DNA of 64,000 bases from CAVQBP01 sp963710745 (GCA_963710745.1 CAVQBP010000024.1:930001-994000), one strand, 5' to 3'; shown: positions 1-9,389, counted from the stretch's first letter. Notes: a model not told the origin generated them from the letters alone. Program-made: numbers and translations.

Positions 1-207
1 AGGCGAATTGATATTATTTTCTGAATTTTTATTATAATTTTCTGAGCCGAGACTCTAATCAGATGAAGGTATAATCAAATACGGATACATGAATTATTTT
101 TGAGATTTTATTTTTAATTTCTAAATTGCATTACAATTAAAGCCCTATAAAGAAAAAAAGAATAACCACGAATTTCTATCGGAATTTTATTAAACGGGAG
201 ATCTGAA

Positions 208-1863
208 ATGGCTAAATCTGAATATAAGTTAAATAAAAGCCGCAGAAGTTTTTTAAAGAAAAGTATGGCGGGAGGGATAGCCGCTGTAACTTTACCGGCT
301 TTAACATTCGGTGAAAAAGCTTCATCTGCATTTCTGAATAATTATGAAATCCCTCCGTTTGATCTCGGTGAGATTTCTGTTGATGAAATCAGAGATGGTT
401 TTAAATCCGGTAAATATACTGTAAAGGATATTGCAGAAAAATATATCTCCCGTATAAAATCTTTAGATAAAGATGGCCCTGCAGTTAACAGCGTTATCGA
501 ATTAAATCCTGACGCTTTAAAAATCGCAGAGGAGCTAGATAAAGAGTTAAAAGAAAAGGGACCCCGCAGTCCTTTACACGGCATTCCCATTTTAATAAAA
601 GATAACATAGATACTGCCGACAGGATGCAGACAACCGCCGGTTCTCTTGCACTCGTTGGTTCCAAACCGCTTAAAGATTCTTTCGTTGCACAACAGCTTC
701 GTTCAGCAGGTGTTCTGATCCTGGGTAAAACAAATTTAAGCGAATGGGCAAATATGCGTTCAACTCATTCGACCAGCGGCTGGAGCGGGCGCGGAGGTTT
801 GACTAAAAATCCATACGCGCTTGATAGAAATACTTCAGGTTCAAGTTCAGGTTCAGGTGCCGCTGCTGCTGCTAACTTTTGTGCAATAGCAATTGGTACC
901 GAAACAGATGGTTCAGTCGTAAGTCCTTCTTCTATAAATGGAATTGTCGGTATAAAACCCACAGTAGGATTAGTCAGCCGCTCAGGAATAATTCCGATTT
1001 CACATTCACAGGATACGGCGGGGCCAATGGCACGGACAGTCCGTGATACCGCTATTCTGCTTGGTGTTATGGCGGGGATTGATCCTGAAGATAAAGCAAC
1101 AACCGATAAAAAAAGGAAAGCTTATAATGATTATACACAATTTCTTGATCCTGAAGGATTAAAAGGTGCGAGAATCGGAATTGTACGGAAATATTTTGGC
1201 TTTCTTCCGCAGGTAGATGCTGTAATGGAAAATGCTCTTGATACTTTAAAAAAGAAAGGCGCTGTCATTGTTGATCCTGTGGATATCGAAGCAATCGGGA
1301 AGCTTGATAGTAATGAAATGACCGTCTTATTATATGAATTAAAAGCTGATATGAAGGCATATCTTGACAGAAGGGGATCCGGTTCGCCTGCTCATTCTCT
1401 TAAAGATTTAATTGAATTTAATAATGAAACGGCGGCTGAAGAGATGCCGTATTTCAAACAGGAACTGTTTGTTGAATCAGAAAAAAAAGGGCCGCTGACT
1501 GATAAAGAATATCTTGACGCACTAAATACCAATCACAAGTTGAGCCGTGAAGAAGGTATAGATGCTGTTATGGATAAGTATAACCTTGATGCTCTGGTTT
1601 CACCGACTGATAGTCCGGCTTGGCTGACTGATTTGGTAGACGGTGATCATTTCCTGGGAGGCAGTTCACAATTAGCTGCCGTTGCCGGATACCCGCATAT
1701 TACAGTTCCGGCAGGATTTGTGTTTGGTTTACCAATAGGAATTTCATTTTACGGGAGAGCCTGGAGTGAATCTGTTCTGATTAAAATTGCTTATGGGTAC
1801 GAACAGGCTTCTATGGCCAGAAAACCGCCGGATTTCCTTAAGACAGCAGATTTAACGGTTTAA
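208..1863 (+). CDS. Amidase signature family protein, Tat-exported
   Basis: Predicted amide hydrolase of the amidase signature (AS) family, 551 residues. The N-terminus has a twin-arginine signal (SRRSFLKK, about residues 11-18) followed by a hydrophobic stretch, so it is probably exported by Tat. The AS core is visible: Lys131 in PILIKDN, the Ser/Gly-rich loop at about 211-217 carrying the cis-Ser, and the nucleophile Ser236 in TETDGS. These form the family's Ser-cisSer-Lys triad. It most resembles exported AS amidases rather than GatA, since there is no gatB/gatC nearby and GatA is not exported. A GGGAG Shine-Dalgarno lies about 7 bases before the ATG. The substrate cannot be read from sequence. 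The family call is secure; the reaction beyond amide hydrolysis is not. Confidence 0.93.
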   Translation: MAKSEYKLNKSRRSFLKKSMAGGIAAVTLPALTFGEKASSAFLNNYEIPPFDLGEISVDEIRDGFKSGKYTVKDIAEKYISRIKSLDKDGPAVNSVIELNPDALKIAEELDKELKEKGPRSPLHGIPILIKDNIDTADRMQTTAGSLALVGSKPLKDSFVAQQLRSAGVLILGKTNLSEWANMRSTHSTSGWSGRGGLTKNPYALDRNTSGSSSGSGAAAAANFCAIAIGTETDGSVVSPSSINGIVGIKPTVGLVSRSGIIPISHSQDTAGPMARTVRDTAILLGVMAGIDPEDKATTDKKRKAYNDYTQFLDPEGLKGARIGIVRKYFGFLPQVDAVMENALDTLKKKGAVIVDPVDIEAIGKLDSNEMTVLLYELKADMKAYLDRRGSGSPAHSLKDLIEFNNETAAEEMPYFKQELFVESEKKGPLTDKEYLDALNTNHKLSREEGIDAVMDKYNLDALVSPTDSPAWLTDLVDGDHFLGGSSQLAAVAGYPHITVPAGFVFGLPIGISFYGRAWSESVLIKIAYGYEQASMARKPPDFLKTADLTV

Positions 1864-1909
1864 TAATTATTATCCAAGATTGAATTAAGTAAAATAGAAA
1901 ATTTAAATT

Positions 1910-2488
1910 ATGAGAATTTGTGTTTATTGTGCATCAAGTTCAAAAATCAAAAATATATATTTTGATGCTGCAGAAAAATTAGCGGAAGAATTTGTAAAAG
2001 AAAAAATAGAAGTGGTTTATGGCGGCGGGGCTTCGGGATTGATGGGCAAGCTTGCCGATACTATCATAGAAAAAGGCGGAAAAATAAAAGGTATTATGCC
2101 TAAATTTTTGAAAGACGAAGAACTTGCACATAAAGGAGTTATCGATTTTGAGTATACAGAAACAATGCATGAACGGAAAGCAAAATTTTTGCATGGCATC
2201 GACGGGTTGGTTGCTCTTACAGGCGGCAGCGGTACACTGGAGGAATTGCTTGAAGCAATAACTTTGAAACGGCTCGGACAATTTACGAAACCTATTGTCA
2301 TACTGAATACAAATCATTTCTATGATCCTCTTAAACTAATGCTGGAACAGTGTGTGCAGGAAAATTTTATGAGGGAAGAACATTTAAAAATGTGGACTTT
2401 TGTTGATGAACCCGAAGAAGTAATACCTGCTTTGATAAATTCTTCTGCCTGGATTAAAGATGCTCTTTATTATGCTACTTACCGCTGA
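1910..2488 (+). CDS. LOG-family (TIGR00730) phosphoribohydrolase
   Basis: Rossmann-fold protein of the LOG/TIGR00730 family, 192 residues, the normal family length. Members cleave nucleoside 5'-monophosphates to base and ribose 5-phosphate and are often called cytokinin-activating. Visible motifs are VVYGGGASGLMG near residue 36, MHERK near 86-90, and GGSGTLEE at about 105-112. The last corresponds to the family's PGGxGTxxE signature with Thr in place of the first Pro. It follows the amidase by 46 bases and may be co-transcribed. In bacteria these enzymes usually act in nucleotide housekeeping; no hormone role should be assumed here. Confidence 0.9.
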   Translation: MRICVYCASSSKIKNIYFDAAEKLAEEFVKEKIEVVYGGGASGLMGKLADTIIEKGGKIKGIMPKFLKDEELAHKGVIDFEYTETMHERKAKFLHGIDGLVALTGGSGTLEELLEAITLKRLGQFTKPIVILNTNHFYDPLKLMLEQCVQENFMREEHLKMWTFVDEPEEVIPALINSSAWIKDALYYATYR

Positions 2489-2627
2489 TTTGATTATTAA
2501 ACACGAGTAAATTTTTATCAGTTTATTTGAAATAGTATTTCTTATTCGCTGGATTTTTTCTTTAAAAATAATAAATACCGGTATTCTTCCTGTAATACAT
2601 CGATATATTATTTTCAGGAATAAATAA

Positions 2628-3101
2628 ATGCAGATCATAAAACCAAACAGTGTAAAAAGATCTTATACCCAAACTATTAATTCCTCCCCCGGAAAAGTGT
2701 TTCCGCTTTTGTGCCCTGTCAGAGAAAAAGAATGGGTATATGGCTGGGATCCTGAACTGGTTATTACCGAATCAGGTTTTGCTGAAAAAGATTCTGTCTT
2801 TATAACAAAACATGGTGATAAAAAAAGCTATTGGATAATAACAGGGTATGAACCGGCAAACTATGAAATCGAGATGCACATTATTACTCCCGGACATACT
2901 GCCGGAAAACTTGAAATAAAATTACATGATGATAAAGATGGTAAAACCAAAGCTGATATTAATTATTCTTTTATCTCTCTAAGTCCTGAAGGAAATGAAT
3001 TTGTAAAAAATTATACTGAAGAGAAATATGTCAGTTTTATGAAGAACTGGGAAGAAGAAATTAATCATTATCTGTTAACAGGAGAAAAAATTTCTGAATA
3101 A
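2628..3101 (+). CDS. SRPBCC-family protein (START/polyketide-cyclase-like)
   Basis: A 157-residue soluble protein with the general look of the SRPBCC/Bet v1-like fold. It opens with RSYTQTINSSPGKVFPLLCP, as many such proteins do, continues with strand-rich sequence, and ends in a long amphipathic helix (VSFMKNWEEEINHYLL). The family binds hydrophobic ligands in a deep cavity; no ligand or reaction can be inferred. There is no signal peptide. It stands alone between the LOG gene and a small ACT protein, all on the plus strand. The fold assignment is by pattern only. Confidence 0.7.
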   Translation: MQIIKPNSVKRSYTQTINSSPGKVFPLLCPVREKEWVYGWDPELVITESGFAEKDSVFITKHGDKKSYWIITGYEPANYEIEMHIITPGHTAGKLEIKLHDDKDGKTKADINYSFISLSPEGNEFVKNYTEEKYVSFMKNWEEEINHYLLTGEKISE

Positions 3102-3161
3102 ACTTACTGAACTTTCAGTTCACTATTTGAAGCGAGAGAAATTGCGGAGTAATACTTTAAC

Positions 3162-3548
3162 ATGAAAGATTCAAAACTTTCACTGTCAGTCCTTGAAGAA
3201 AATTTTGCCGTCTGCCGTTTGAACACAGATGAAAATATTCCGGGCTGGATAAGCAAAGATTCGTTTTATTCAATAACAAGAACTGCTGATGAATTATCAA
3301 TTGTATGTCCGGGAAAAGATGTACCCGATAATGTAAAATCTGAAAAAGACTGGAGAGCAATTAAAATTGAAGGTGAATTGGATTTTTCGCAGACCGGGAT
3401 ACTTGCTTCATTAGCCGTTCCTTTAGCTGAAGCAAATATCAGTATTTTTGCAGCATCAACTTTCAGCACAGATTACATATTTATAAAAAACAATAAGCTG
3501 GGAAAAGCTTTGGAAGTACTTGATCATTTATTTAATATAATCAGTTAG
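3162..3548 (+). CDS. ACT domain-containing protein
   Basis: A 128-residue protein of the small stand-alone ACT type. An N-terminal half (LSVLEENFAVCRLNTDENIP, then SIVCPGKDVP) leads to a C-terminal ACT motif: GILASLAVPLAEANISIFAASTFSTDYIFI at about 84-113. This is the usual ligand-site loop (G-[IL]-x-x-x-x-x-PLAxxxI) followed by the TDYI strand. ACT domains sense amino acids and similar small effectors. No catalytic domain is attached, so a regulatory or binding role is likely. The start is a plain ATG 60 bases after the SRPBCC gene. Confidence 0.8.
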   Translation: MKDSKLSLSVLEENFAVCRLNTDENIPGWISKDSFYSITRTADELSIVCPGKDVPDNVKSEKDWRAIKIEGELDFSQTGILASLAVPLAEANISIFAASTFSTDYIFIKNNKLGKALEVLDHLFNIIS

Positions 3549-3698
3549 TATTTCTTAAATAAAAGGTTCAAATAAACTACCGGTTCTCTTTTGTGATTTA
3601 ACTATTTATTCCTAAATTTAACCTACAAAAGAGCGGGAAATATATCATTCTCTGTAAATATGCAACATAATTATTGCAACCATTGCTGAATAATTACT

Positions 3699-4001
3699 AT
3701 GAGAAAAACAATTTCAGCCGGAATTGAAAAAGATAAGATATTAAAGGAATTACAAATTATTCCCGGTGTCGGGAAATCAATTGCTGATGAACTTTACAAT
3801 ATTGGAATTAAAAAGGTTGATGATTTAAAAGGGAAACGCCCGAAGACGCTTTATAAAAAACTTAACAGATACAGCGGCGTTAAAAATGATATTTGCCTTT
3901 TATATACTTTCCGCTGCGCCGTTTATTATGCAACGGAATCCAATCATAAAAAAGAAAAATTAAACTGGTGGTACTGGAAAAACAGAGTATATATAGACTG
4001 A
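3699..4001 (+). CDS. Helix-hairpin-helix protein, Cdd1 (pathogenicity-locus) family
   Basis: A 100-residue protein with a single helix-hairpin-helix motif at about 18-45 (LQIIPGVGKSIADELYNIGI), the pattern used for non-sequence-specific DNA contacts. The C-terminal half matches Cdd1-type proteins: a Cys-containing stretch (DICLLYTFRCAVYYA) and a Trp-rich tail (LNWWYWKNRVY). The family is widespread and uncharacterised; its pathogenicity-locus name is historical. Full family length, no signal peptide. It could bind DNA or act in repair, but nothing nearby confirms this. Confidence 0.82.
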   Translation: MRKTISAGIEKDKILKELQIIPGVGKSIADELYNIGIKKVDDLKGKRPKTLYKKLNRYSGVKNDICLLYTFRCAVYYATESNHKKEKLNWWYWKNRVYID

Positions 4002-4067
4002 ATCATTTTAATATATATACATATAATTTATTTAATAAAACGTCCTAATTATTAAACCTGTTTATAT

Positions 4068-6023
4068 ATGAAAAAAATTATATTATTCGTGTTTATACCT
4101 CTGCTTCTTCAAAGCTGCGGGCAGAAGTCCGAATTAAAGGATTACCCTATCTCAATGGTCGATATCAGGAATGTCGAGTTAACCGACAGCTTCTGGCTGC
4201 CTAAAATAAAAACCGTGCAGAATACCACGATTAAATACGGACTTGAAAAATGTGTTAAAGAAGGACGGCTGGATAATTTTTTAATTGCAGGGAAAAAGGA
4301 AAAGGGGAAAGTACACGGCAAGATGCCTTTCGATGATACTGATGTGTATAAAATTATTGAAGGCGCTTCTTACTCTCTTATCAGTGCACCTAATAAAGCT
4401 CTTGAAGATTATCTGGATTCGGTTATAGCCATTATTAAAGTCGGGCAGGAGCCCGATGGTTATCTTACAACCTGGTTTTCAATCGATCCTGAAAATCCTC
4501 CTGCTCCATGGGTTAATAAAACAGGGAAAAGATGGACCGGTATAAACAGCAGCCATGAATTATATAACAGCGGTCATCTGTTCCATGCTGCCGTTGCTCA
4601 CTATATTGCAACAGGCAAGAGAAATTTTCTTAATATCGCTGTAAAGAATGCCGATCTTCTGGTAAAAAGTTTTGGACCGGGTAAGCTTACAATGCCTCCG
4701 GGTCATCAGATAGTTGAAACCGGTCTGGTAAAATTATACCGGATTACTAATAATGAAAAATATTTAAAACTTGCTAAATATTTTCTTGATCTACGGGGCG
4801 ATTCAACTACACACAAACTTTACGGAGAATACAGCCAGGATTACCTGCCTGTTACACAGCAGAGAGAAATCGTTGGGCACGCAGTACGGGCTGTTTATAT
4901 GTATGCAGGCATGACAGATATCGGTACCATATATAGTGATTCATCTTATCTTCACGCGGTTAAGAGTATATGGAATAATATGGTAGATAAAAAGATGTAT
5001 ATTACCGGCGGAATCGGTGCGAAACATGACGGTGAATCATTAGGCAAAGATTATGAGCTCCCGAATCTTTCGGCATACGCCGAAACCTGTGCTTCAATCG
5101 GCGATGTTCTCTGGAATGTGAGGTTATTTGAACTCTCAGGCGATTCCAAATATTTTGATATAATTGAAAGAACAATGTACAACGGATTAATTTCCGGTAT
5201 ATCGCTTGACGGAACAAAATTCTTCTATGTAAATCCGCTTGAAGCCGACGGCAAATTCGCTTTCAACCAGGGAGCAAAAACCCGTGAACCATGGTTCGAT
5301 TGTTCATGCTGCCCTACTAACCTGATCCGGTTTATACCTTCCATACCCGGTGTTATTTATGCGAAAAGAAATGACTCGCTGTATGTAAACCTTTATGCAT
5401 CAAACAAAGCAAAGATAATTATTAATAATACTGAATTATATATTGAACAGCAGACAGACTATCCGTGGCAGGGTAAAGTGCTGCTTTCTGTTCATACTGG
5501 AAAAAGTATACCCCTTACAATCAAGTTCCGGGTTCCCGGCTGGGCGAGAAACCACGTTATGCCGGGTAATTTATACAGCTATATAAATCAAGCGGACACG
5601 CCGGTTAAAATAATTGTAAATGGTAAAAAGATTGATTATTATTTCACCAAAGGATATGCCTGTATTGATCGTACCTGGGATGATAATGATTTAATTGAAA
5701 TAACATTGCCGATGGAAATAAGGCATATTGCTGCCGATAAAATGGTTCGTGCCGACAGCGATAAGGCCGCACTAGAATATGGTCCTCTTGTTTATTGTTT
5801 TGAAAACGCAGATAATCCTTTTCCTCTCGATAAAATTACTTTGCCGGACAATGCAAATTTAAGAGTGGAAAAAAATGAAAACTTATTAGGCGGTATAAAT
5901 GAAATTGTAGGGGAAGTCCCTGCAATAAACAGAAAAGGCAATTTAAAAATTAAAGCAATACCTTATTATGCATGGTCAAATCGCGGAGCCGGCTCTATGA
6001 AGGTCTGGCTGCCGAGAAAATAA
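4068..6023 (+). CDS. Glycoside hydrolase family 127-type lipoprotein (beta-L-arabinofuranosidase-like)
   Basis: A 651-residue protein of the DUF1680/GH127 family, whose characterised members release beta-L-arabinofuranose with a cysteine nucleophile held by zinc. The lipoprotein signal ends at LLLQSC (Cys17), so it is probably tethered to the outer or inner membrane. The expected metal site is present: Glu339 and Cys341 in AYAETCAS, and Cys414-Cys415 in DCSCCPTN. This spacing matches the Glu/Cys/Cys/Cys ligands of Bifidobacterium HypBA1, in which the last pair includes the nucleophile. The catalytic barrel is followed by a beta-sandwich ending in KVWLPRK, the usual family end. Activity on arabinofuranosides is an inference, because the family also contains other specificities. 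Together with the GH78 and GH15 genes it suggests use of plant or exopolysaccharide sugars. Confidence 0.92.
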   Translation: MKKIILFVFIPLLLQSCGQKSELKDYPISMVDIRNVELTDSFWLPKIKTVQNTTIKYGLEKCVKEGRLDNFLIAGKKEKGKVHGKMPFDDTDVYKIIEGASYSLISAPNKALEDYLDSVIAIIKVGQEPDGYLTTWFSIDPENPPAPWVNKTGKRWTGINSSHELYNSGHLFHAAVAHYIATGKRNFLNIAVKNADLLVKSFGPGKLTMPPGHQIVETGLVKLYRITNNEKYLKLAKYFLDLRGDSTTHKLYGEYSQDYLPVTQQREIVGHAVRAVYMYAGMTDIGTIYSDSSYLHAVKSIWNNMVDKKMYITGGIGAKHDGESLGKDYELPNLSAYAETCASIGDVLWNVRLFELSGDSKYFDIIERTMYNGLISGISLDGTKFFYVNPLEADGKFAFNQGAKTREPWFDCSCCPTNLIRFIPSIPGVIYAKRNDSLYVNLYASNKAKIIINNTELYIEQQTDYPWQGKVLLSVHTGKSIPLTIKFRVPGWARNHVMPGNLYSYINQADTPVKIIVNGKKIDYYFTKGYACIDRTWDDNDLIEITLPMEIRHIAADKMVRADSDKAALEYGPLVYCFENADNPFPLDKITLPDNANLRVEKNENLLGGINEIVGEVPAINRKGNLKIKAIPYYAWSNRGAGSMKVWLPRK

Positions 6024-6069
6024 GCGGAGTTTTATAAATAAAATTTTAAAGAGAATTTAAATGTAATGC

Positions 6070-6086
6070 AAGGTATTATGTACCTT
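6070..6086. other. Small stem-loop between GH127 and the 40-codon ORF
   Basis: A perfect 6-base-pair inverted repeat (AAGGTA, loop TTATG, TACCTT) lies 47 bases after the GH127 stop and 11 bases before the small ORF. There is no U-tract, so it is not a clear terminator. It may be a chance structure or a processing/leader hairpin. Confidence 0.3.
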
Positions 6087-6096
6087 CAGAAATAAC

Positions 6097-6219
6097 ATGG
6101 CTCTTAAAATCTCACGGGTTCAAAAAATTGATATTTTTGGAGCAAAACCCGGGGCCTTGGCCAGAAATGATAAACTTACATCTGAAGATTTTGAAATGCT
6201 TGTTATAGCAGAAACATAA
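6097..6219 (+). CDS. Possible 40-residue small protein preceding a radical SAM gene
   Basis: An ATG-initiated ORF of 40 codons ends 25 bases before the radical SAM gene and on the same strand. The peptide starts MALKISRVQKIDIFGAKPG and ends in an acidic stretch (SEDFEMLVIAET). In-frame sequence upstream is open back to a TAA at 6064 and contains two Cys codons, but no ATG. There is no strong Shine-Dalgarno. I do not recognise it. It could be a genuine small protein, a RiPP-type precursor for the adjacent radical SAM enzyme, or the 3' remnant of a lost gene. Its own sequence lacks the Cys or Thr pattern of known sactipeptide cores. Confidence 0.3.
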   Translation: MALKISRVQKIDIFGAKPGALARNDKLTSEDFEMLVIAET

Positions 6220-6244
6220 AGCAAAAATAATAAGAGTTAATATT

Positions 6245-7141
6245 ATGTTAACCGGTATACATTTTATCCTGAGTTATAAATGCACATTGGAATGCGACCA
6301 TTGTTTTATTTACAGTGGTCCGAATGCAAAAGCGACTTTCACCCTAAAAGATATTAAAAAAGTTTTAACAGAAGCAATTAAAATTAAGACTGTAGAATGG
6401 ATTTATTTTGAAGGAGGCGAACCATTTTTATTCTATCCATTAATGCTTGAAGGAATCGGTATTGCCTCCGAATTAGGATTCAATGTCGGTGTAGTTACTA
6501 ATGGTTATTTTGCAACGACAGAAGAAGATGCTGTTCTATGGCTTAAACCGCTTTATAACCTGGGTGTTTCCGATCTCAGTATTAGTGATGACCTTTACCA
6601 TAATGAAAGGACAAAAGATTCACCGGCTAAACGCGCGTATTCGGCAGCTAAAAAATTGGGTCTACCTGTCAGTTCAATCTGCATAGAAAAGCCTGCAGTA
6701 AAAAAACGCAAGGGGAGAACCAAAGGCAGCCCGGTAATTGGAGGCGGTGTAATGTTCAGAGGAAGAGCTGCAGAAAAACTTACCAAAGATCTTCCGCAGC
6801 GGCGCTGGGATAAATTAAACAAATGTCCTTATGAAGAATTAAAAGACCCGGAGAGAGTTCATATTGACCCTTATGGAAATGTCCACCTCTGCCAGGGGTT
6901 ATGCATGGGAAACATTCAGAAAAAACCTTTATCAACTATGATCCGGAATTATAATGCCGAGGAACATCCGGTCTGCGCACCTTTAATCGAAGGCGGACCT
7001 GCTTTACTGGCAGCAAAATTCAATGTTCAACATGATGAAGGCTACGTTGATGAATGTCATTTCTGCTATAATACACGATTAGCTTTAATCAACAGGTTTC
7101 CGAATTTTCTTACCCCGAAACAAGTTTATGGATTGGAATAG
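6245..7141 (+). CDS. Radical SAM protein with SPASM-like C-terminal cysteines
   Basis: A 298-residue radical SAM enzyme. The [4Fe-4S]-SAM triad is CxxxCxxC at Cys13, Cys17 and Cys20 (YKCTLECDHC). It is followed by the GGEP motif (YFEGGEPFLF), which positions SAM. The C-terminal part holds further cysteines in a loose SPASM-like arrangement (KCPYEEL, HLCQGLCMGN, HPVCAPL, DECHFCYNTR), suggesting one auxiliary Fe-S site. A basic stretch (KKRKGRTKG) lies in the middle. SPASM-type enzymes usually modify peptides or proteins, but this compact subfamily is uncharacterised and no substrate can be named. A 40-codon ORF lies just upstream. Confidence 0.88.
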   Translation: MLTGIHFILSYKCTLECDHCFIYSGPNAKATFTLKDIKKVLTEAIKIKTVEWIYFEGGEPFLFYPLMLEGIGIASELGFNVGVVTNGYFATTEEDAVLWLKPLYNLGVSDLSISDDLYHNERTKDSPAKRAYSAAKKLGLPVSSICIEKPAVKKRKGRTKGSPVIGGGVMFRGRAAEKLTKDLPQRRWDKLNKCPYEELKDPERVHIDPYGNVHLCQGLCMGNIQKKPLSTMIRNYNAEEHPVCAPLIEGGPALLAAKFNVQHDEGYVDECHFCYNTRLALINRFPNFLTPKQVYGLE

Positions 7142-7335
7142 CTTAATCACTCTTATGATTATTTAATATTAAATCAGATAATCAAAATTACTTCCGCCCG
7201 ATTCATAAATTATTCAGATAGATTTATTATCTCGTAATTCTTATGAGGAGAATATTATTTTATTATTTACCGCATTTTTTGTGATTTTAATAAAATTAAA
7301 ACGACTAATAATAATAAATAAAAATATTTCCTGTA

Positions 7336-7833
7336 ATGAGTGCTTTAAAAGAAGAATTTATCAGATCAATTGATGAGTATAAAGGAATAGTAAATAAAAT
7401 TTCTTTTGCATATACAAATAATACCGACGACAGGAATGACTTAAAGCAGGAAATCTTAATTCAGCTTTGGAAATCATTTCCGAAGTTTAATCGAAAATCA
7501 AAATTAAGCACATGGATTTACAGGGTTGCCTTAAATACTGCAATCTCAAACTTAAGAAAAACAAAAAAGAAAATCCTGGAAGTAGAATTATCGGATAAAC
7601 ATTATCAGATACCGGAGCCGGATAATAAACCGGAAACAGACGATAATATTAAAATTCTTTATGAATTAATTTACCGGCTGAACGACCTGGAAAGAGCAAT
7701 AATTTTTCTTTACCTGGAAGATCTGTCATACTTTGAAATAGCAGGTATTGTCGGGATATCGGAAACAAATGTTGCTACAAAGCTCAGCCGGATAAAATTA
7801 AAATTAAAAAATCAGTTTAAAAGCAATCAATAA
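7336..7833 (+). CDS. RNA polymerase sigma factor, ECF type
   Basis: A 165-residue sigma-70 family factor with only regions 2 and 4, as in ECF sigma factors. Region 2 spans about 20-80 and includes DLKQEILIQLWKSFPKF and STWIYRVALNTAI. Region 4 spans about 112-162 and carries the helix-turn-helix LSYFEIAGIVGISETNVATKLSRIK. It is followed after 19 bases by a membrane protein gene and then by a TraB/GumN gene. The membrane protein is a candidate regulator, but it lacks a recognisable anti-sigma domain. Start is ATG without a clear Shine-Dalgarno. Confidence 0.92.
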   Translation: MSALKEEFIRSIDEYKGIVNKISFAYTNNTDDRNDLKQEILIQLWKSFPKFNRKSKLSTWIYRVALNTAISNLRKTKKKILEVELSDKHYQIPEPDNKPETDDNIKILYELIYRLNDLERAIIFLYLEDLSYFEIAGIVGISETNVATKLSRIKLKLKNQFKSNQ

Positions 7834-7852
7834 GTTAACCACGGGAGTCATA

Positions 7853-8467
7853 ATGGAATTGGAAGAATTAAAGAAGATATGGAAAGAACATAATCACTTT
7901 CTCGAAAAAAATATTTCACTTAATGAACAGCTGTTAAAAAATACTTTCACATCAAAAGCCAGTGGAGAAATCGAGAGTCTTCTAAAATGGGAATTTTTCA
8001 GTTTAATTGAGTTTATAGTTTTCCTGATATTTGTATCTGTTTGTACCTATAGCTTTATGTCGGACATGAGATTTCTTGTCCCGGGAATTTTCCTGATAAT
8101 TTTTTTAGGCTCACTCTCTGCTTTTTCAATTACATCAATTAAAAAATTAATTGCAATTAATTTATTTTCACAAAGTATTGTAGATACGAAACAGAATATT
8201 CTGAATTATAAAAAAGCATCCCATAAATTCGTTAAAATATTTTTATTCATAATTCCCCCGGTAATCCCCTCTTTCATTTTATTGGGAGTAAGATTTATAC
8301 GTAATATAAACCTGTTGGATTATCCCCTATTCTTTACAATATTATCGGTTAGTATTGTTATAATTTCATATACAATGTTCTTTATTTCTTATCAATTGAT
8401 TTTATCAAGAAGATTCAAAATTATCGAAAACAATTTAAAAGAATTGGAAAAATTTAATGAAGAATAA
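7853..8467 (+). CDS. Membrane protein of an ECF-sigma operon, four predicted TM helices
   Basis: A 204-residue protein not assigned to a named family. The soluble N-terminus starts MELEELKKIWKEHN, and four hydrophobic helices follow at about 46-67, 73-95, 125-148 and 158-182. A charged C-terminus (NNLKELEKFNEE) ends it. It sits 19 bases downstream of the sigma-factor gene with a GGGAG Shine-Dalgarno. Its position suggests it could hold or modulate the sigma factor at the membrane. That is inference from gene order. Confidence 0.75.
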   Translation: MELEELKKIWKEHNHFLEKNISLNEQLLKNTFTSKASGEIESLLKWEFFSLIEFIVFLIFVSVCTYSFMSDMRFLVPGIFLIIFLGSLSAFSITSIKKLIAINLFSQSIVDTKQNILNYKKASHKFVKIFLFIIPPVIPSFILLGVRFIRNINLLDYPLFFTILSVSIVIISYTMFFISYQLILSRRFKIIENNLKELEKFNEE

Positions 8468-8492
8468 CCATCCGGTTAATAAAAGGAGAGAA

Positions 8493-9369
8493 ATGAAAAA
8501 ATTAAATCCTCTGTTATTGCTTACAACGATTGTTTTTATTGCAGCTTTAAACTTATGTATTTATGCACAGGATAATAACACATCTATATTTTGGAAAGTA
8601 ACCGGAAACGGGATAGAAAAAACTTCTTATTTATATGGTACTGTTCATTTGATCCCGCAGTCCGATTTTTTTCTGATAGATAGTATTGAAAGTAAATTTA
8701 AATCCTGTGATGAGATAGTTCTTGAAGTGGATATGGACGACCCGGAATTTTTAACAAAAACACAGCAGCTTATGTTTATGCCTGATAACAAAAGCATTCA
8801 GGATTTACTTGATTCTGCAGATTACGGACAATTGTCGGATTTTTTTAAGGACTCTCTGAATCTAACGCTCAATCAATTTCAAAGATTGAAGCCGTTTTTC
8901 CTCGTACAGTTTATTCTTCCCAAAATGATTAATAAACCTCTGGCATCATACGAATTAACATTTGTACAAATGGCAAAGAAATATAATATAGATTTAACGG
9001 GTCTTGAAAGCGTAGAGGAGCAGATGAATTCTATTGATAAAATTCCATTTAAAAAACAGGCAGAACTGGTATCTGGAAACGATAAAAGATTTCAATGAAG
9101 ACAGACTGATTTATAATCAACTAATTATGCTTACAAAAAAACTGGATTTCAAAAATTTTTATGATCTTATGGTGAAAGCTTCACCCGAATTAAAGGAATT
9201 TGAACAAATATTATTGATAGACAGAAATGAAAAATGGGTACCGAGAATAGAGAAAATGATAAAAGAAAAATCTTGCTTCATTGCGGTCGGTGCTCTTCAC
9301 CTGGAAGGAGAAAATGGTCTGGTTGCCCTGCTTAAATCTGATGGTTATACGTTAACACCGATAAAATAA
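8493..9369 (+). pseudogene. TraB/GumN family protein, split by a +1 frameshift
   Basis: Two overlapping reading frames together make one TraB/GumN-type protein of about 291 residues, normal for the family. The start is the ATG at 8493, preceded by AAAGGAGAG and followed by a signal peptide; an upstream in-frame ATG at 8457 has no such site. The N-terminal part carries family motifs (TSYLYGTVHLIP, VLEVDMDD, LTGLESVEEQM). It breaks after QAELV. Skipping the single T at 9072 continues smoothly as LETIKDFNEDRLIYNQL, and the end contains the family's CFIAVGALHLEGENGLVALL. Family members are of uncertain, possibly protease-like, activity. As written the gene is disrupted. Sequencing indel or true inactivation are both possible. 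Confidence 0.85.
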
Positions 9370-9389
9370 GAATATTACAAAGACTAAAA

